A model generated the notes under the pieces. It did no database searches. It was given only the letters and a program-made list of their open reading frames with translations, and was not told the DNA's origin. Shown here piece by piece: positions 1 through 9,253 of a stretch of DNA of 13,319 nt. The stretch is from Hepatocystis sp. ex Piliocolobus tephrosceles (taxonomy: Eukaryota > Apicomplexa > Aconoidasida > Haemosporida > Plasmodiidae), in the NCBI GenBank assembly GCA_902459845.2, contig CABPSV020000559.1:1-13319 (forward strand), given 5' to 3'. The position numbers and the translations under genes were made by a program. Within the stretch, counting starts at the first letter, position 1, and every line of letters begins with the position of its first letter.

Positions 1-112
1 GAATACAAATTATTGAATACAAATTATTGAATACAAATTATTGAATACAAATTATTGAATACAAATTATTGAATACAAATTATTGAATACAAATTATAGA
101 ACATAAATTATT
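1..112. repeat. 14-bp tandem repeat, eight copies, cut by window edge
   Basis: Eight head-to-tail copies of a 14-mer (gaatacaaattatt). The first six (1-84) are identical; the seventh (85-98) and eighth (99-112) carry substitutions, so the array decays on its right side. The array runs off the left edge and its full length is unknown. The 14-bp period is not a multiple of three and stops occur, so it is noncoding. Identical copies next to diverged ones suggest recent slippage or unequal exchange. Confidence 0.95.
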
Positions 113-201
113 GAATAGCTAAAATTTCATTAAGCGAATAAAATTTTCTATTATAATGTTATAAAATATCACACCCGTTGTTCATTTTTTATGTGCTGCA
201 C

Positions 202-235
<34 letters not shown>

Positions 236-1053
236 TTGTTTATTTTATTTTTCATCATATTCATTACTTTAATTCGTGTTTTTCAACAACTTTAAATATG
301 TTTATATATATATATATATATATATTATACATACATATAATAAATAATAATAATAAATTTATAAAACATATGCACCTTTTGTTTAATAACTTTTTATCAC
401 GAAAAAAAAAAACACGCTCTTCTGAATTAATAATTAAGAATATCGGATAAAATAGTAACATTGCAAAAAATGTTAACATAAACATAAGCACAAAAGAAAA
501 AAACACTGTACAAGAACAAAATTAAATAACGAAGGTGAGGGCTTTATCAAATAAGCTTCATTCAATTTATAAAAGAAAAAAAGCAAAAAAAAAAAAAAAA
601 ATAAATGCATATATATATATACGAACCGACGCAAAAATACACGAAACACATATTATTATAAAGGTTTATACATACAACACAATTGTGTTTTTTCAATTGT
701 GTTTTTCCAATTATGTTTTCCTTTTTTTTATAACAATATATATTTTTTTTACTTTACTGATTACTGATTCATGTTTTCCCAATTTTTTTTTTTTTTTTTT
801 TTTTTATGCTTATTTTTTTAAACTTTTGAAACAAGTAATTATATGAATATATGTAAACATACAAAAATAAAACAAAACACAAAAATGCTATGTTATTTTA
901 TATAATTTTTTTTTTTTTTCATTTTATTTTCATTTTAAGGAAAAATACAGTACCATTTATAAAAAATATACAAATAAACAAATTCCCCACATGTTTTTGA
1001 AAAGGTTTTTTTTTTTTTAGTGGAGTGTTAAATTAATGCAGTTTTTATAAATT
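113..1053. other. Noncoding 5' flank of the 1054-2433 gene
   Basis: About 940 bases of low-complexity AT-rich DNA between the left-edge repeat and the first gene. It holds (AT)n tracts at about 205-232 and 303-325, an A-run near 585-601 and T-runs near 784-805, 907-920 and 1006-1018. Open frames crossing it start at GTG or read through homopolymers, so I do not call them genes. It probably contains the promoter and 5' UTR of the + strand gene, but I see no defined core promoter. The only compact GC-bearing element is the CCCCA motif near 985. Confidence 0.7.
985..991 (-). promoter_or_regulatory. Possible G-box (single copy) upstream of the + strand gene
   Basis: Read on the - strand, the sequence here is GTGGGGA, which fits the Plasmodium G-box consensus (A/G)NGGGG(C/A) described for heat-shock gene promoters. 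It lies about 65 bp before the proposed start codon. A four-G run is uncommon in DNA this AT-rich, but only one copy is present, whereas the characterised heat-shock element is usually paired. Regulatory activity is inference only. Confidence 0.25.
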
Positions 1054-1843
1054 ATGGTAAAAGAAAAAAAATAAAATAACATCTCACATATTTTTTTTTT
1101 TTACAACATGCTTAATTTATATAACTTTTTACGTTTTATTTATTATTTTTACTTTTTTTTTTTTTTTTTTTTTTAGTTGCGCTTAAATAATGCAAGACTT
1201 TTTTTTAAAAGTAAAATTCGCTTGAGTGGTGGGAAACAACATCCCAAATGGACAGTAAAGAATAAAGAGAAATATAATGTATATACATATGACAGTTCTT
1301 ACTATGGAGAAAACTTTAAATATAATAATTTCATATTACATATAAGATCATATAAATATTACATTGATTATATAGTAGAAAATATATCCAGAACTTTAAA
1401 AAATACAGGCAAATGTATTTATAATCCAATAAAAACATTTATTTTAAAACACAATCCAGATGTTCGTTATCAGTTAGTAGCACTCATGGCTTTTTTAGGA
1501 ACCACTTCAGTTATAACTTGTTATCATAATAAGATTTATCAAAACATTATTGATATTACTAATATGTTAGAATTGGGATTAGTAGATGATATGAAAGACA
1601 ATAATTTTTTTGATACACAGAGTGAATTCCAAAATAAAAATATTGAAGATTATAGTCAAGACCATGAAAGACTTACACAGTTATGGTGAGTAGTTTATGT
1701 TTTATTTTTTTTTTTTTTGTAAATATATACACACACATATGTTTTGCACATATATATACATATATGTATGTATATATACATATATTTATGTATATGTATG
1801 TAAAAAAAGGAGAGAAAAAAGAGGCACACACACATATGTTTTG

Positions 1844-1885
<42 letters not shown>

Positions 1886-2433
1886 AAAATGGCTTTCATT
1901 ATATTACCTTATTTAATTAACCCTTTCCTTCTAATAGTTTACTCATTATTTAAGATAGCTATATATATATATATATATATATATATACTTTTATTTTATT
2001 TACAAAATATACAAGTCTGTACATTTATCTCTCTTTTTATTTCTCCCAAATGTATGTAACATATATTTGTGCGTGTTTTTATTTTTTTTTTTTTTTTTTT
2101 AGGGAAAAGGCGTTAAAAGAAGCAACAGAAAAAAATAGTTTTGAAGAATTGTGCAATTTTTTAATTATAAAAGATGATGAACCTATTGTTAATTATAAAC
2201 CAAAACATACATGGAGATATAACATGATACCTTACGGAGCAGATAATCCGGATACACAAACATTCCCGATTCCTTCATATGAACAACCATTCAGATCATT
2301 TGCTTTAAATTTCACATATAATAATTTATCAGGTAATTGGGGAGATTATATTGATAGAAAAGATAATAAAGGATCATTATTAAGGCCATCAAGGTATATG
2401 TTTACTGATGTTATTATACCCGCTACAAAATAA
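1054..2433 (+). CDS. Conserved-looking protein of unknown function, 3 exons, 280 aa; possible mitochondrial membrane protein
   Basis: I do not recognise the family. Proposed exons are 1054-1056, 1177-1685 and 2103-2433, giving 280 residues plus stop. Exon 3 joins exon 2 in phase: TG plus G restores a Trp codon at residue 171, and the GTGAGT donor is strong. Exon 2 has an in-frame TAG inside its acceptor, so translation must start upstream. The only phase-compatible start I found is an ATG directly followed by GTAAAA, making exon 1 a lone start codon; this is the weakest part. The product begins [20 protein letters not shown], basic and free of acidic residues, like a mitochondrial presequence. 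One hydrophobic segment lies at about residues 99-117 ([17 protein letters not shown]). The C-terminal half is hydrophilic, rich in Trp, Tyr and Pro, and lacks the low-complexity inserts common in this genome, which suggests constraint. Such architecture would suit an accessory subunit of a mitochondrial inner-membrane complex, but that is a guess. Confidence 0.85.
1057..1176 (+). other. Intron 1, 120 nt
   Basis: The donor is GTAAAA directly after the ATG, and the acceptor is a T-run of about 24 followed by AG at 1175-1176, both typical for Plasmodium. It is needed because the downstream coding exon has no usable ATG before a codon near residue 104 and is closed upstream by an in-frame TAG. 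Other upstream ATGs at 991, 1036 and 1108 were tested against nearby GT dinucleotides; each meets a stop or joins out of phase. The acceptor is well supported and the donor less so. Confidence 0.5.
1729..1855. repeat. 30-bp direct duplication inside intron 2
   Basis: Positions 1729-1758 and 1826-1855 are identical over 30 bp. Each runs from a CA tract through ATATGTTTTGC into CATATATATA. The offset is 97 bp, so a block of roughly that size probably duplicated and its middle then diverged. It lies wholly in the intron. Confidence 0.85.
1847..1880. repeat. (AT)17 microsatellite
   Basis: A perfect dinucleotide run of 34 bp within intron 2, the longest perfect (AT)n in the window. It is likely length-variable between strains. 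Confidence 0.95.
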
Positions 2434-2499
2434 AAATACACACCAACTATAACATCTGAGTTATGCAAAAATCTTTACATTTACACATATACATTCACA

Positions 2500-2532
<33 letters not shown>

Positions 2533-3105
2533 ATACAATGTGTAAAGTATACAAGTACTATATTTATTTGTTCACATTATTAATCCCCTTTTTTTTTTGT
2601 TTTTCTATTTTTTTTTTTTTTTTTTTTTATTTAATAAAAAATAAAAAGTTAAAAATTAAAAGAACTTTAATAATATCAAAGTTAACATTAATCACAGTTG
2701 AAAAAGGGTTTAAAAAAAAAATTAATTTAATAAATCTCTAATTTGATAAAACTTAAAAATAATAAAACTTATAAACTATTGAACGTCAGTAAATTTAAAT
2801 AATGTACGTTTACAAATTAAACAATATAAGAAAAAAAAAAAAAAAAAAAGAAATAAAATAATAATAATAATAATATAAGTATAAAATCAAGAAGCAAAGC
2901 AACAAAAATAAAAGCAAAAACAAATAAAAGAACTATATATATATATATATGATTGTATGTTTGTATATATACATATGTGCATATACATGTTGATGTGTGA
3001 AGCATTCATTTATTTATTTATTTTTTTTTTTTTTTTTTTTTTTTAAATATAAACGTTTTTTTTCACTATATTGTTAATAATTTTATTATTATTTTTCACT
3101 GACAT
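2434..3105. other. Intergenic region between convergent genes
   Basis: These 672 bases lie between the stop codon of the + strand gene and the stop codon of the - strand SMARCD-like gene. They hold the two 3' UTRs and no supported gene. Contents are (TA)n at about 2508-2532 and 2934-2950, T-runs at about 2608-2628 and 3022-3043, and an A-run at about 2831-2849. An AATAAA hexamer at 2633-2638 could serve 3' processing of the + strand transcript, but this hexamer is common by chance here. Confidence 0.8.
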
Positions 3106-6100
3106 TTATGCATTTCCCTGTTGAATTATTTTACTATCATCCATTTTTTGTGAAACATAATTATTAACAGAGTTAAAATTGTTGTCATTGGAATATTCAT
3201 TCATATGTATAGGTATAGGCATAGGTGCACTTTCATTGGTCATTGGATTCGAATTATTTTGTGGGTTCATTTCATTAAAAGGAAACATGTTCATCATATA
3301 TTGTGGATTATATGGTACTGGTACCATTTGTTGATTATTATTGTATAAATTGAGATCACATGGTTCCAAGTTATTAATATATATATTTTCAGGATTAAAA
3401 TTTGTTGACAAATTGTTATTTGTTATGCAACCGTTAGTATTAATATTATAACTATTTGATAAATCATTATTTTTATAACTTATATTGTTAGTAGTTGTAC
3501 TAACAGGTACATTGATAGGGGAAGGAAACGATGCATTAAAAGGTAAATTAGTCAGTACATTTGTCGGTACATTAACTGACGCACTACCAGTATCAACATA
3601 ACTTTGCATAAAATTATTAAACCTTACAGGCATACTATTATAATACATATTTGGATTTGTAGGATAATAATATGCACCATTATTATTATTACCACCACCA
3701 TTATTACTATCACCACCACCACCACCACCATTATTATTATTATTATTACTACCACCACCATTATTATTATTATTACTACCACCACTATTATTATTATTAA
3801 AATTGTTAAAATTATAATTATGACTATTGTTTATACCTTGTTGATTCATCAAGTTATGATTAAATTGTTGATTAGTTAAATTATATGGATTATATATCTT
3901 TTCTAAATGTTTTTCATTTAAAGTTTTTACTTTTTGCTTTTTTCTGTTTTTGTCTTTAACTTTTTTCATGTTTGTATTTGCATTTGTATTTGCATTTGTA
4001 TTTGCATTTGTATTTGCATTTATATTTGTTTTTGTGTTTGTACTTGTCTTTGTATTTGTGTTTGTATTTGTATTTATATTTGTGTTTTTATTTTTGTTTG
4101 TGTTTTTGTTTTTGTTTGTGCTTTTGTTTTTGTTTTTGTTTATGTTTGTTTCTATAATTGTGTCTGTATTTGTGTTTTTGTTTGTGTCTGTTTTTATATT
4201 TGCATTTAAGTTTGAATATTGGTTTAAGTTTGAATATTGGTTTAAGTTTGAATATTGGTTTAAGTTTGAATATTGGTTTAAGTTTGAATATTGGTTTAAG
4301 TTTGAATATTGGTTTGGGTTTGAATATTGGTTTAAGTTTGAATATTGGTTTAAGTTTGAATATTGGTTTGGGTTTGAATATTGGTTTAAGTTTGAATATT
4401 GGTTTAAGTTTGAATATTGGTTTGGGTTTGAATATTGGTTTGGGTTTGAATATTGGTTTGGGTTTGAATATTGGTTTAGGTTTGGGTTTATATTTTCATT
4501 TATAGTACTATTTATATTCCCTTTATTTCCATAATTTATAATATTTAAAGAAGATTTAAGAACATCGTCAAAAGACTGATTTTGTAATGACAAGTATGTG
4601 GAAATACCTTTATGAACCCATGGAAGTTTATAATATTGATCATCGTTAACATTAACTGCATGATCATATATATAACTATTGTCACTAATATTTTCTGAAT
4701 TTACTGAAAATTTACTATTCATTACATGATCAATAAATTTACATGGATTTTCATAAAATTTTTTATAATATAATCTTATAGTATTTTTATGTTCTATTTT
4801 ATTTAATATATTAACAATATGCTTATCCATATCTTCTATTTCGTTTTGTATTTCATGTATTTTTTCAAATATAGAAATGGTTGCAGATGATGAACAGTTT
4901 AAGCATTTATTATCAATATTGTTATTATCAATATTTTGTTTATCATTATTTTTTTTATCAATATTTTGTTTATCATTATTTTTTTTATCAATATTTTGTT
5001 TATCATTATTTTTTTTATCAATATTTTTTTTATCGTTATTTGTTTCGTCATTTCCTACGTCTTCATTTCTTTCATAATTATCTTTTTTTAAATTTTTATC
5101 TTCTGACATGTCATCTATAGATTTTACATTTCCTTCTTCCTTTTTTGGATCTGTTTCTTTAATTTCTACATTTTCGTTTGGCAACACATGATTATTAATG
5201 GATTCTCTTTTGTCATTGCATCTAATATTTTTACTGTTATAATCTGTATTATCATTATCGTTATTGTCATAATCGGTAAATATCGATTCGTTAGTTTGTT
5301 CAATAACACCAGTATCGATGTCATTTCCCCTTTGTGGTCGACTCTTAGTAGAAAGCTCTGTTTCATTCACTTTTAAAAATTCGATTAAATTATTTAGTGC
5401 ATGTGAGTCTAATATAAATTTTTGACGTTGTCCATTATCCAAAGTCATAAATGGCTCAAAGATATCAATAACAATATCGTATATACTTTCTGACTCATAT
5501 GCATTTTCAAAATCAAATGTATGTTCTAACACTATTGGTTTTTGTATAATAAGATGTTTTTGTAAAAGTTTTGGTAAATCTGAAATTTTGTATTCATCCA
5601 CTTCTAATATAGCTTTTAATGCTTCATCTGTTTTCATATTATTATTCGAATCAATTAATCCTTTTTCTAAACTATACTCATAAATAAATTTTATTATTTC
5701 TGGCATAGTTTCTTCATCTGATTGCATAAAATTATTAAATGCAGGTGAAAGTTCAAAAAAAGGTATTTTTTGATCTATAAATAATAATATCCTAATCGTT
5801 TTTTTTTTTTTTTTATCAGTTAGTAAACGTGTAAATGTTAATTTATCACAGTCATAATAATTTCGATTGTTTTTATCATATATAATTGTTTCTTCATCTA
5901 ATATAATCATAATAGTTGAAAAAAAAGATGTAAATTTCATATTATTTGTATTATAATGATCAATATTTTCAACAATTTCAGACAGTTCATCTTCATTATC
6001 TGAACTTGAATATGTACATGAAAAAGAATCTTGACCACATTCTTCAATGTCTTTTTTATTTACATTTTTTTTATTATCTTGTACACTCTTATTATGTAAC

Positions 6101-6282
6101 GAATCTTTGTCTTTACATTTTTTTAAATGTGATTCTACATTACTATTATTATTATTATTATTAGTAGTAGTAGCAGTAGTAGCAGTAGTAGCAGTAGTAG
6201 CAGTAGTAGCAGTAGTAGCAGTAGTAGCAGTAGTAGCAGTAGTAGCAGTAGTAGCAGTAGTAGCAGTAGTAGCAGTAGTAGC

Positions 6283-6319
<37 letters not shown>

Positions 6320-6741
6320 TTTAATTTATCACCATCTTCATCAACATTTAAAATATAACCATGAATGTTAAATGTAAATGATGATGGAATAATATTTTTA
6401 TAAATAAGTGGCATATCTTCTAGTTTAATATCACCAGGATAATTTGGTTCTTTATTCCCATTATTAAAAATTGTATATATGTGAATCCTTAATTTTCGTC
6501 TTGTTTCTTTTTTTTTTATTGTAGTAGAAAATGCTTCATTAATATAATAATTGCTCAGATCAATAAACCTGTTTATTTCTTTTTCATATTTAATAGATTT
6601 TTCAATTAAATTAAAGTTTTTTTCATCGATTTCTTTTATTGACTTAGTCAAAACTGTACGAAATAAATTATTTATCGCTTCTCTTTCATGGTAACCGTCA
6701 ACCAAAGAAATATTAAAATTTGAATAATTTATAGGTTCCAT
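3106..6741 (-). CDS. SMARCD: SMARCD/BAF60/Swp73-like SWIB-domain subunit of a SWI/SNF-type chromatin remodeller
   Basis: Single exon, 1,211 aa; the start is fixed by an in-frame TAA three codons upstream of the ATG. Family members are accessory core subunits of nuclear SWI/SNF (BAF, RSC) remodellers and lack ATPase activity. Three family blocks appear in the usual order. Residues about 42-134 include RRKLRI (81-86) and a following beta-rich stretch. Residues about 268-460 begin FTSFFSTIMIILDEE and contain the SWIB fold (about 328-400: FFELSPAF, PEIIKFIYEYSLEKGLID, ISDLPKLLQKHL). Residues about 621-720 form the C-terminal coiled coil, ending LPWVHKGISTYL. Animal and yeast relatives have about 480-570 residues. 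The excess is a Thr/Ala/Asn and acidic insertion (140-267), an acidic Asn/Asp/Lys insertion (about 460-620) and a tail (722-1211) with NQYS repeats, Asn/Lys/Thr runs, a basic cluster at about 925-945 that could be a nuclear signal, and Asn/Gly runs. Insertions fall between blocks, so the core fold looks intact. The family call rests on motif order recalled from family members, not on a search. Confidence 0.9.
3670..3800 (-). repeat. Asn/Gly codon runs in the tail of the SMARCD-like protein
   Basis: AAT and GGT codon runs alternate and encode stretches of four to six Asn and three to six Gly (residues about 981-1024). The GGT runs make this a local GC-richer patch. Poly-Gly is unusual beside the Asn and Lys runs that dominate parasite low-complexity regions. 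The segment is predicted to be disordered. Confidence 0.9.
3970..4207 (-). repeat. Asn/Thr/Lys/Ala low-complexity tract
   Basis: This tract encodes alternating Asn with Thr, Lys, Ala or Ile. It includes four NANT units from a 12-bp tandem repeat at about 3970-4020 and diverged six-base units beyond. It follows the NQYS repeat in the protein and leads into a basic stretch (KDKNRKKQKVK). Confidence 0.85.
4208..4480 (-). repeat. 18-bp coding repeat, 15 copies of the hexapeptide N(L/P)NQYS
   Basis: Fifteen tandem 18-bp units encode the hexapeptide in residues about 754-845. The units are almost identical apart from a CTT/CCC (Leu/Pro) alternation. Three consecutive Leu-Leu-Pro triplets lie in the middle, indicating a 54-bp higher-order unit. 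Absence of stops in antisense frames here produces a long spurious opposite-strand frame. The domain is outside the conserved SMARCD fold. Confidence 0.95.
4921..5040 (-). repeat. 30-bp coding repeat, NNDK(K/Q)NIDKK units
   Basis: About four tandem 30-bp units encode a charged decapeptide in residues about 568-607. The units differ by K/Q at one position and degrade at the C-terminal end. The repeat is the last part of the acidic insertion between the SWIB block and the coiled coil. Confidence 0.93.
6142..6319 (-). repeat. Thr/Ala/Asn trinucleotide and 9-bp coding repeat
   Basis: A run of ACT codons, then 13 perfect 9-bp units (GCT ACT ACT), then AAT codons, encodes poly-Thr, (Ala-Thr-Thr)13 and poly-Asn at residues about 142-200. 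It sits between the N-terminal module and the SWIB block. Perfect nucleotide identity across all 13 units points to recent slippage expansion and probable length polymorphism. Confidence 0.95.
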
Positions 6742-6971
6742 AGATTTTTAGTTTTTTTTTTTTTTTTTACCACGAATGCATTAAAAATGGCAGCTATTTA
6801 TTTGCATTCAAATTTTATTATTTACAAATGTAATATATTTATAAATACAGTTTAACTTTTTCTACAATACTAATAAAAATATATATATTATATTGTATAT
6901 ATTAATATATGTATAAAAATATATATCATTGTATATGTCAAATTATAAAAAAATATAAAACGTATTTTCTA

Positions 6972-6973
6972 TT

Positions 6974-7004
<31 letters not shown>

Positions 7005-7043
7005 CCTTTTTTTTTTTTCCTTTTTTTTTTTCCTTTTTTTTTT
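6972..7043. repeat. 72-nt pure pyrimidine tract, (T10-12 CC)n
   Basis: No purine occurs for 72 bases on the + strand. The right part is a tandem of about 13-bp units, CC followed by 10 to 12 T. On the transcribed gene's coding strand this is an uninterrupted A/G tract about 230-300 bp before the start codon. Confidence 0.92.
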
Positions 7044-7191
7044 GTTATATATACCTTACAATATAAAAACTATCATAAAAATGTAAACTTTTATAAATAA
7101 AATTGAAAAAAATCATTTTAAAATAAATATATACATATATATATATATTTTTTTTTTTTTTTTTCTTCACCAAAGTGTCTGTTAAAACCAT

Positions 7192-7207
7192 AAGGGAAAA
7201 AAAAAAG

Positions 7208-7243
<36 letters not shown>

Positions 7244-7310
7244 TAAAAAAAAAGGTAAAAAAAAAGGCAAAAAAAAATGCAAAAAAAAATGCAGAAAAAA
7301 AGAAAAATAA
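7192..7310. repeat. Purine tract with A34 run and GGT(A)9-like units
   Basis: Positions 7192-7243 contain only A and G, including an A34 run at 7208-7241, the longest homopolymer in the window. The tract continues as short units of GGT, GGC or TGC followed by nine A to about 7295. It is the purine-rich counterpart of the pyrimidine block about 150 bp to the left. Confidence 0.92.
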
Positions 7311-7437
7311 ATAAAGGAATAAAAATATGCCTAATATTTAGCTGGAAAAAATAAATAAACAAATGAAACGTAATGTAATATATATTAAAAACACATGTAA
7401 AACAATTTTTTTTTTTTTTTGCTTGTATATGTACTAC

Positions 7438-7444
7438 ATGGGGA
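7438..7444 (+). promoter_or_regulatory. Possible G-box (single copy) upstream of the SMARCD-like gene
   Basis: Inside a CATGGGGAATT context, the heptamer ATGGGGA fits (A/G)NGGGG(C/A). It is about 700 bp upstream of the - strand start codon. The flanking AATT and CATG resemble those around the motif near 985. Function is not shown. Confidence 0.22.
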
Positions 7445-8175
7445 ATTTTTTTCTTTTTTTTTTGACATATCCTTTTATAAACAAAATTTTTAGTTTATAT
7501 TGTTTAACATTTTTTTTATTAAGATTAAAATAGAGAAAATAAAAAGAAAAATTTTAACAAAATTATTAAATTTATATACTCTATGATAAAACACATAACT
7601 GTAAAAAAAAAAAAAAAAATAAATAAAAAAAAAAAAAACTTAAAAAACAATAGTTTAGGTTTTCTCTGAACATTAGAAAAATAAAAGCAATATATAATAA
7701 AATTATTTTATGATCCCATTTTTAATTACGTACTTTCTTACAAACTAATTCAAATTTAAAAAAAAAAAAAAAATAAAATAATCAATATGTTTATTTAAAC
7801 TTTGAAAAAAGTAAAAACATAAAATAATGTATACTTTTGTATAAAACATAAAATAAATATGTATATATTCAAATCCAGTTTTCTACAACAGTTCAAGTTA
7901 GACAAATAAACCAAACCAAGATATTATATAGTTTATATATAACAACTGAAAACTCATTTTTTTAACACTAATAAAAATAAAAATGAAAAACATAAAAAAG
8001 TAAACAATCAAAAATATTAAATAAGTAAATGTTTTTTATAAAAACATGCCACATCTTGAATATTTATAGTTAAATTTTCGTTTGCATTGAATTTAAAATA
8101 TAAACTACAAGTTCTCTAAACATAGTAATATACAGTAACTGTGTTGTAATTATGTATACTACATAAATATATATT

Positions 8176-8325
8176 TATTTTTTCTCTATTAACTTCAGAG
8201 TTTTAAAAAAATTGTTTATTTTTATTTTTAAAAAGATATAAAATCTTTTATATATTAACGCAAGTTATTATTTTTTTTATAGCAATGAAATTTTTTAGAA
8301 CTCTGAAGTTAGTAAAGAAAAAATA
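8176..8325. repeat. Inverted repeat, 38-bp arms, 74-nt spacer
   Basis: Arm 8176-8213 pairs with 8288-8325. The core is a perfect 12-bp match (aacttcagagtt against its complement) containing four G/C pairs. Over 38 positions I count two mismatches (at 8186 and 8211) and two positions that would be G-U in RNA. The spacer contains a small hairpin of its own (8231-8237 with 8243-8249). The arms include mixed sequence, so this is not simply a T-tract facing an A-tract. It could be a structured noncoding RNA, a cruciform-prone site or the trace of an inverted duplication. Confidence 0.8.
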
Positions 8326-9253
8326 GTAAATTTAAAAAAAAAACACTATATCAAAAAAACGTTATCAACTAGAATTACACATTTTATATGTTTTTATATT
8401 TTTTTTTAATATTGAAAAAACATAAGCTTCGCTTGCTCCATGTACGTATTGTAATAGCTAAAATAATATACTAAATTTTTCATTAATGTTTTTATCACAA
8501 CATATGTAATAAATAATCATTTATGAAATAATACACAATATGTTTACAATTTTAAACAATTTTCACTAAATTTAAATAAATGTTTATAAACAAAGATAAA
8601 AGTGTTCATATGCCTCGAAAAGTTGAATCTTTAAAAAAAAAATAAAAATTTACATTTTAACATAATACACACCTAGACTTAATAGAAAAATTCTGACTTC
8701 TTTCTGAAAACCATATTTTTCCTTTATTATCTCAATTTGTAAAACTTTTTAAAATTCTGTCTATTTCAAAAAAAATTTTTTTTTTAACATAATGTACTAA
8801 AATTTTTTACCATAAATACAATTTGGATAAAAATATAACTTTTTTATAATTTTAATATTTAAAAATAATGCATTTTTCTTTAATAGTTTGTCATAATTTT
8901 TATGTATTAATCAGGTACATATAAAAAATATTTATTAATATATTTTTTTTTTATAATATCGAAAAAGGTTATAATGATATATCGAAAAAAAGTATATTTT
9001 GTTAGTTTGTAATATACCGTATATTTATACACATATATAAACACATACACTGTATATATATATATATATATACAACTTTTTTATTCTCGTTTATTTAAAT
9101 TCATTTTTAAAATTCGATGTTCTAAAATAAAAATATAAAATTTACAAAATTAAAACATGTGCTTTATTATAAAAATTTTGTAAATCTATTTTTCTTTTTT
9201 TGCAAAATAGTTCATCACAAAAAAGTAAAAAATATAAATACAAAAATAAATAT

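Larger units (their letters stand above)
1686..2102 (+). other. Intron 2, 417 nt, with (AT)n tracts and an internal duplication
   Basis: The donor is GTGAGT at 1686-1691; the acceptor is a T-run ending in AG at 2101-2102. It splits a Trp codon (TG|G). The intron is packed with low-complexity DNA: (AT)17 at 1847-1880, (AT)13 at about 1961-1986, and a 30-bp segment with CA repeats present twice (1729-1758 and 1826-1855). Open frames of up to 120 codons across it are Ile/Tyr and Phe runs from these repeats and are not exons. Confidence 0.88.
6742..7700. other. 5' flank of the SMARCD-like gene, homopolymer-rich
   Basis: Noncoding DNA upstream of the - strand gene. A T-run at about 6753-6770 reads as poly(A) just before the start codon on the coding strand. 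The flank carries a pure pyrimidine block (6972-7043), a pure purine block (7192-7243), an (AT)n and T-run near 7135-7164, and more A- and T-runs to about 7640. Such poly(dA:dT) tracts are typical of nucleosome-poor Plasmodium promoters. I cannot place a transcription start. Confidence 0.65.

Noticed and set aside
264..506. 80-codon - strand frame with a hydrophobic N-terminus
   Set aside because: It begins at GTG and reads through an (AT)n tract as alternating Ile/Tyr. Hydrophobicity follows from T-rich codons; no supporting exon or conserved motif was seen.
535..846. Upstream + strand frame as first exon of the 1054-2433 gene
   Set aside because: It starts at GTG, crosses poly(A) and poly(T) runs and ends in TGA, and I found no donor that joins it in phase 0 to position 1177.
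3950..4534. 194-codon open frame on the + strand opposite the SMARCD-like gene
   Set aside because: It is the antisense translation of the NQYS and Asn/Thr repeats and is open only because the repeat unit lacks stops. The - strand frame carries the recognisable family blocks.
7045..7362. 105-codon - strand frame of mostly Phe
   Set aside because: A translation of the A34 run and the GG-spaced A9 units; not a gene.
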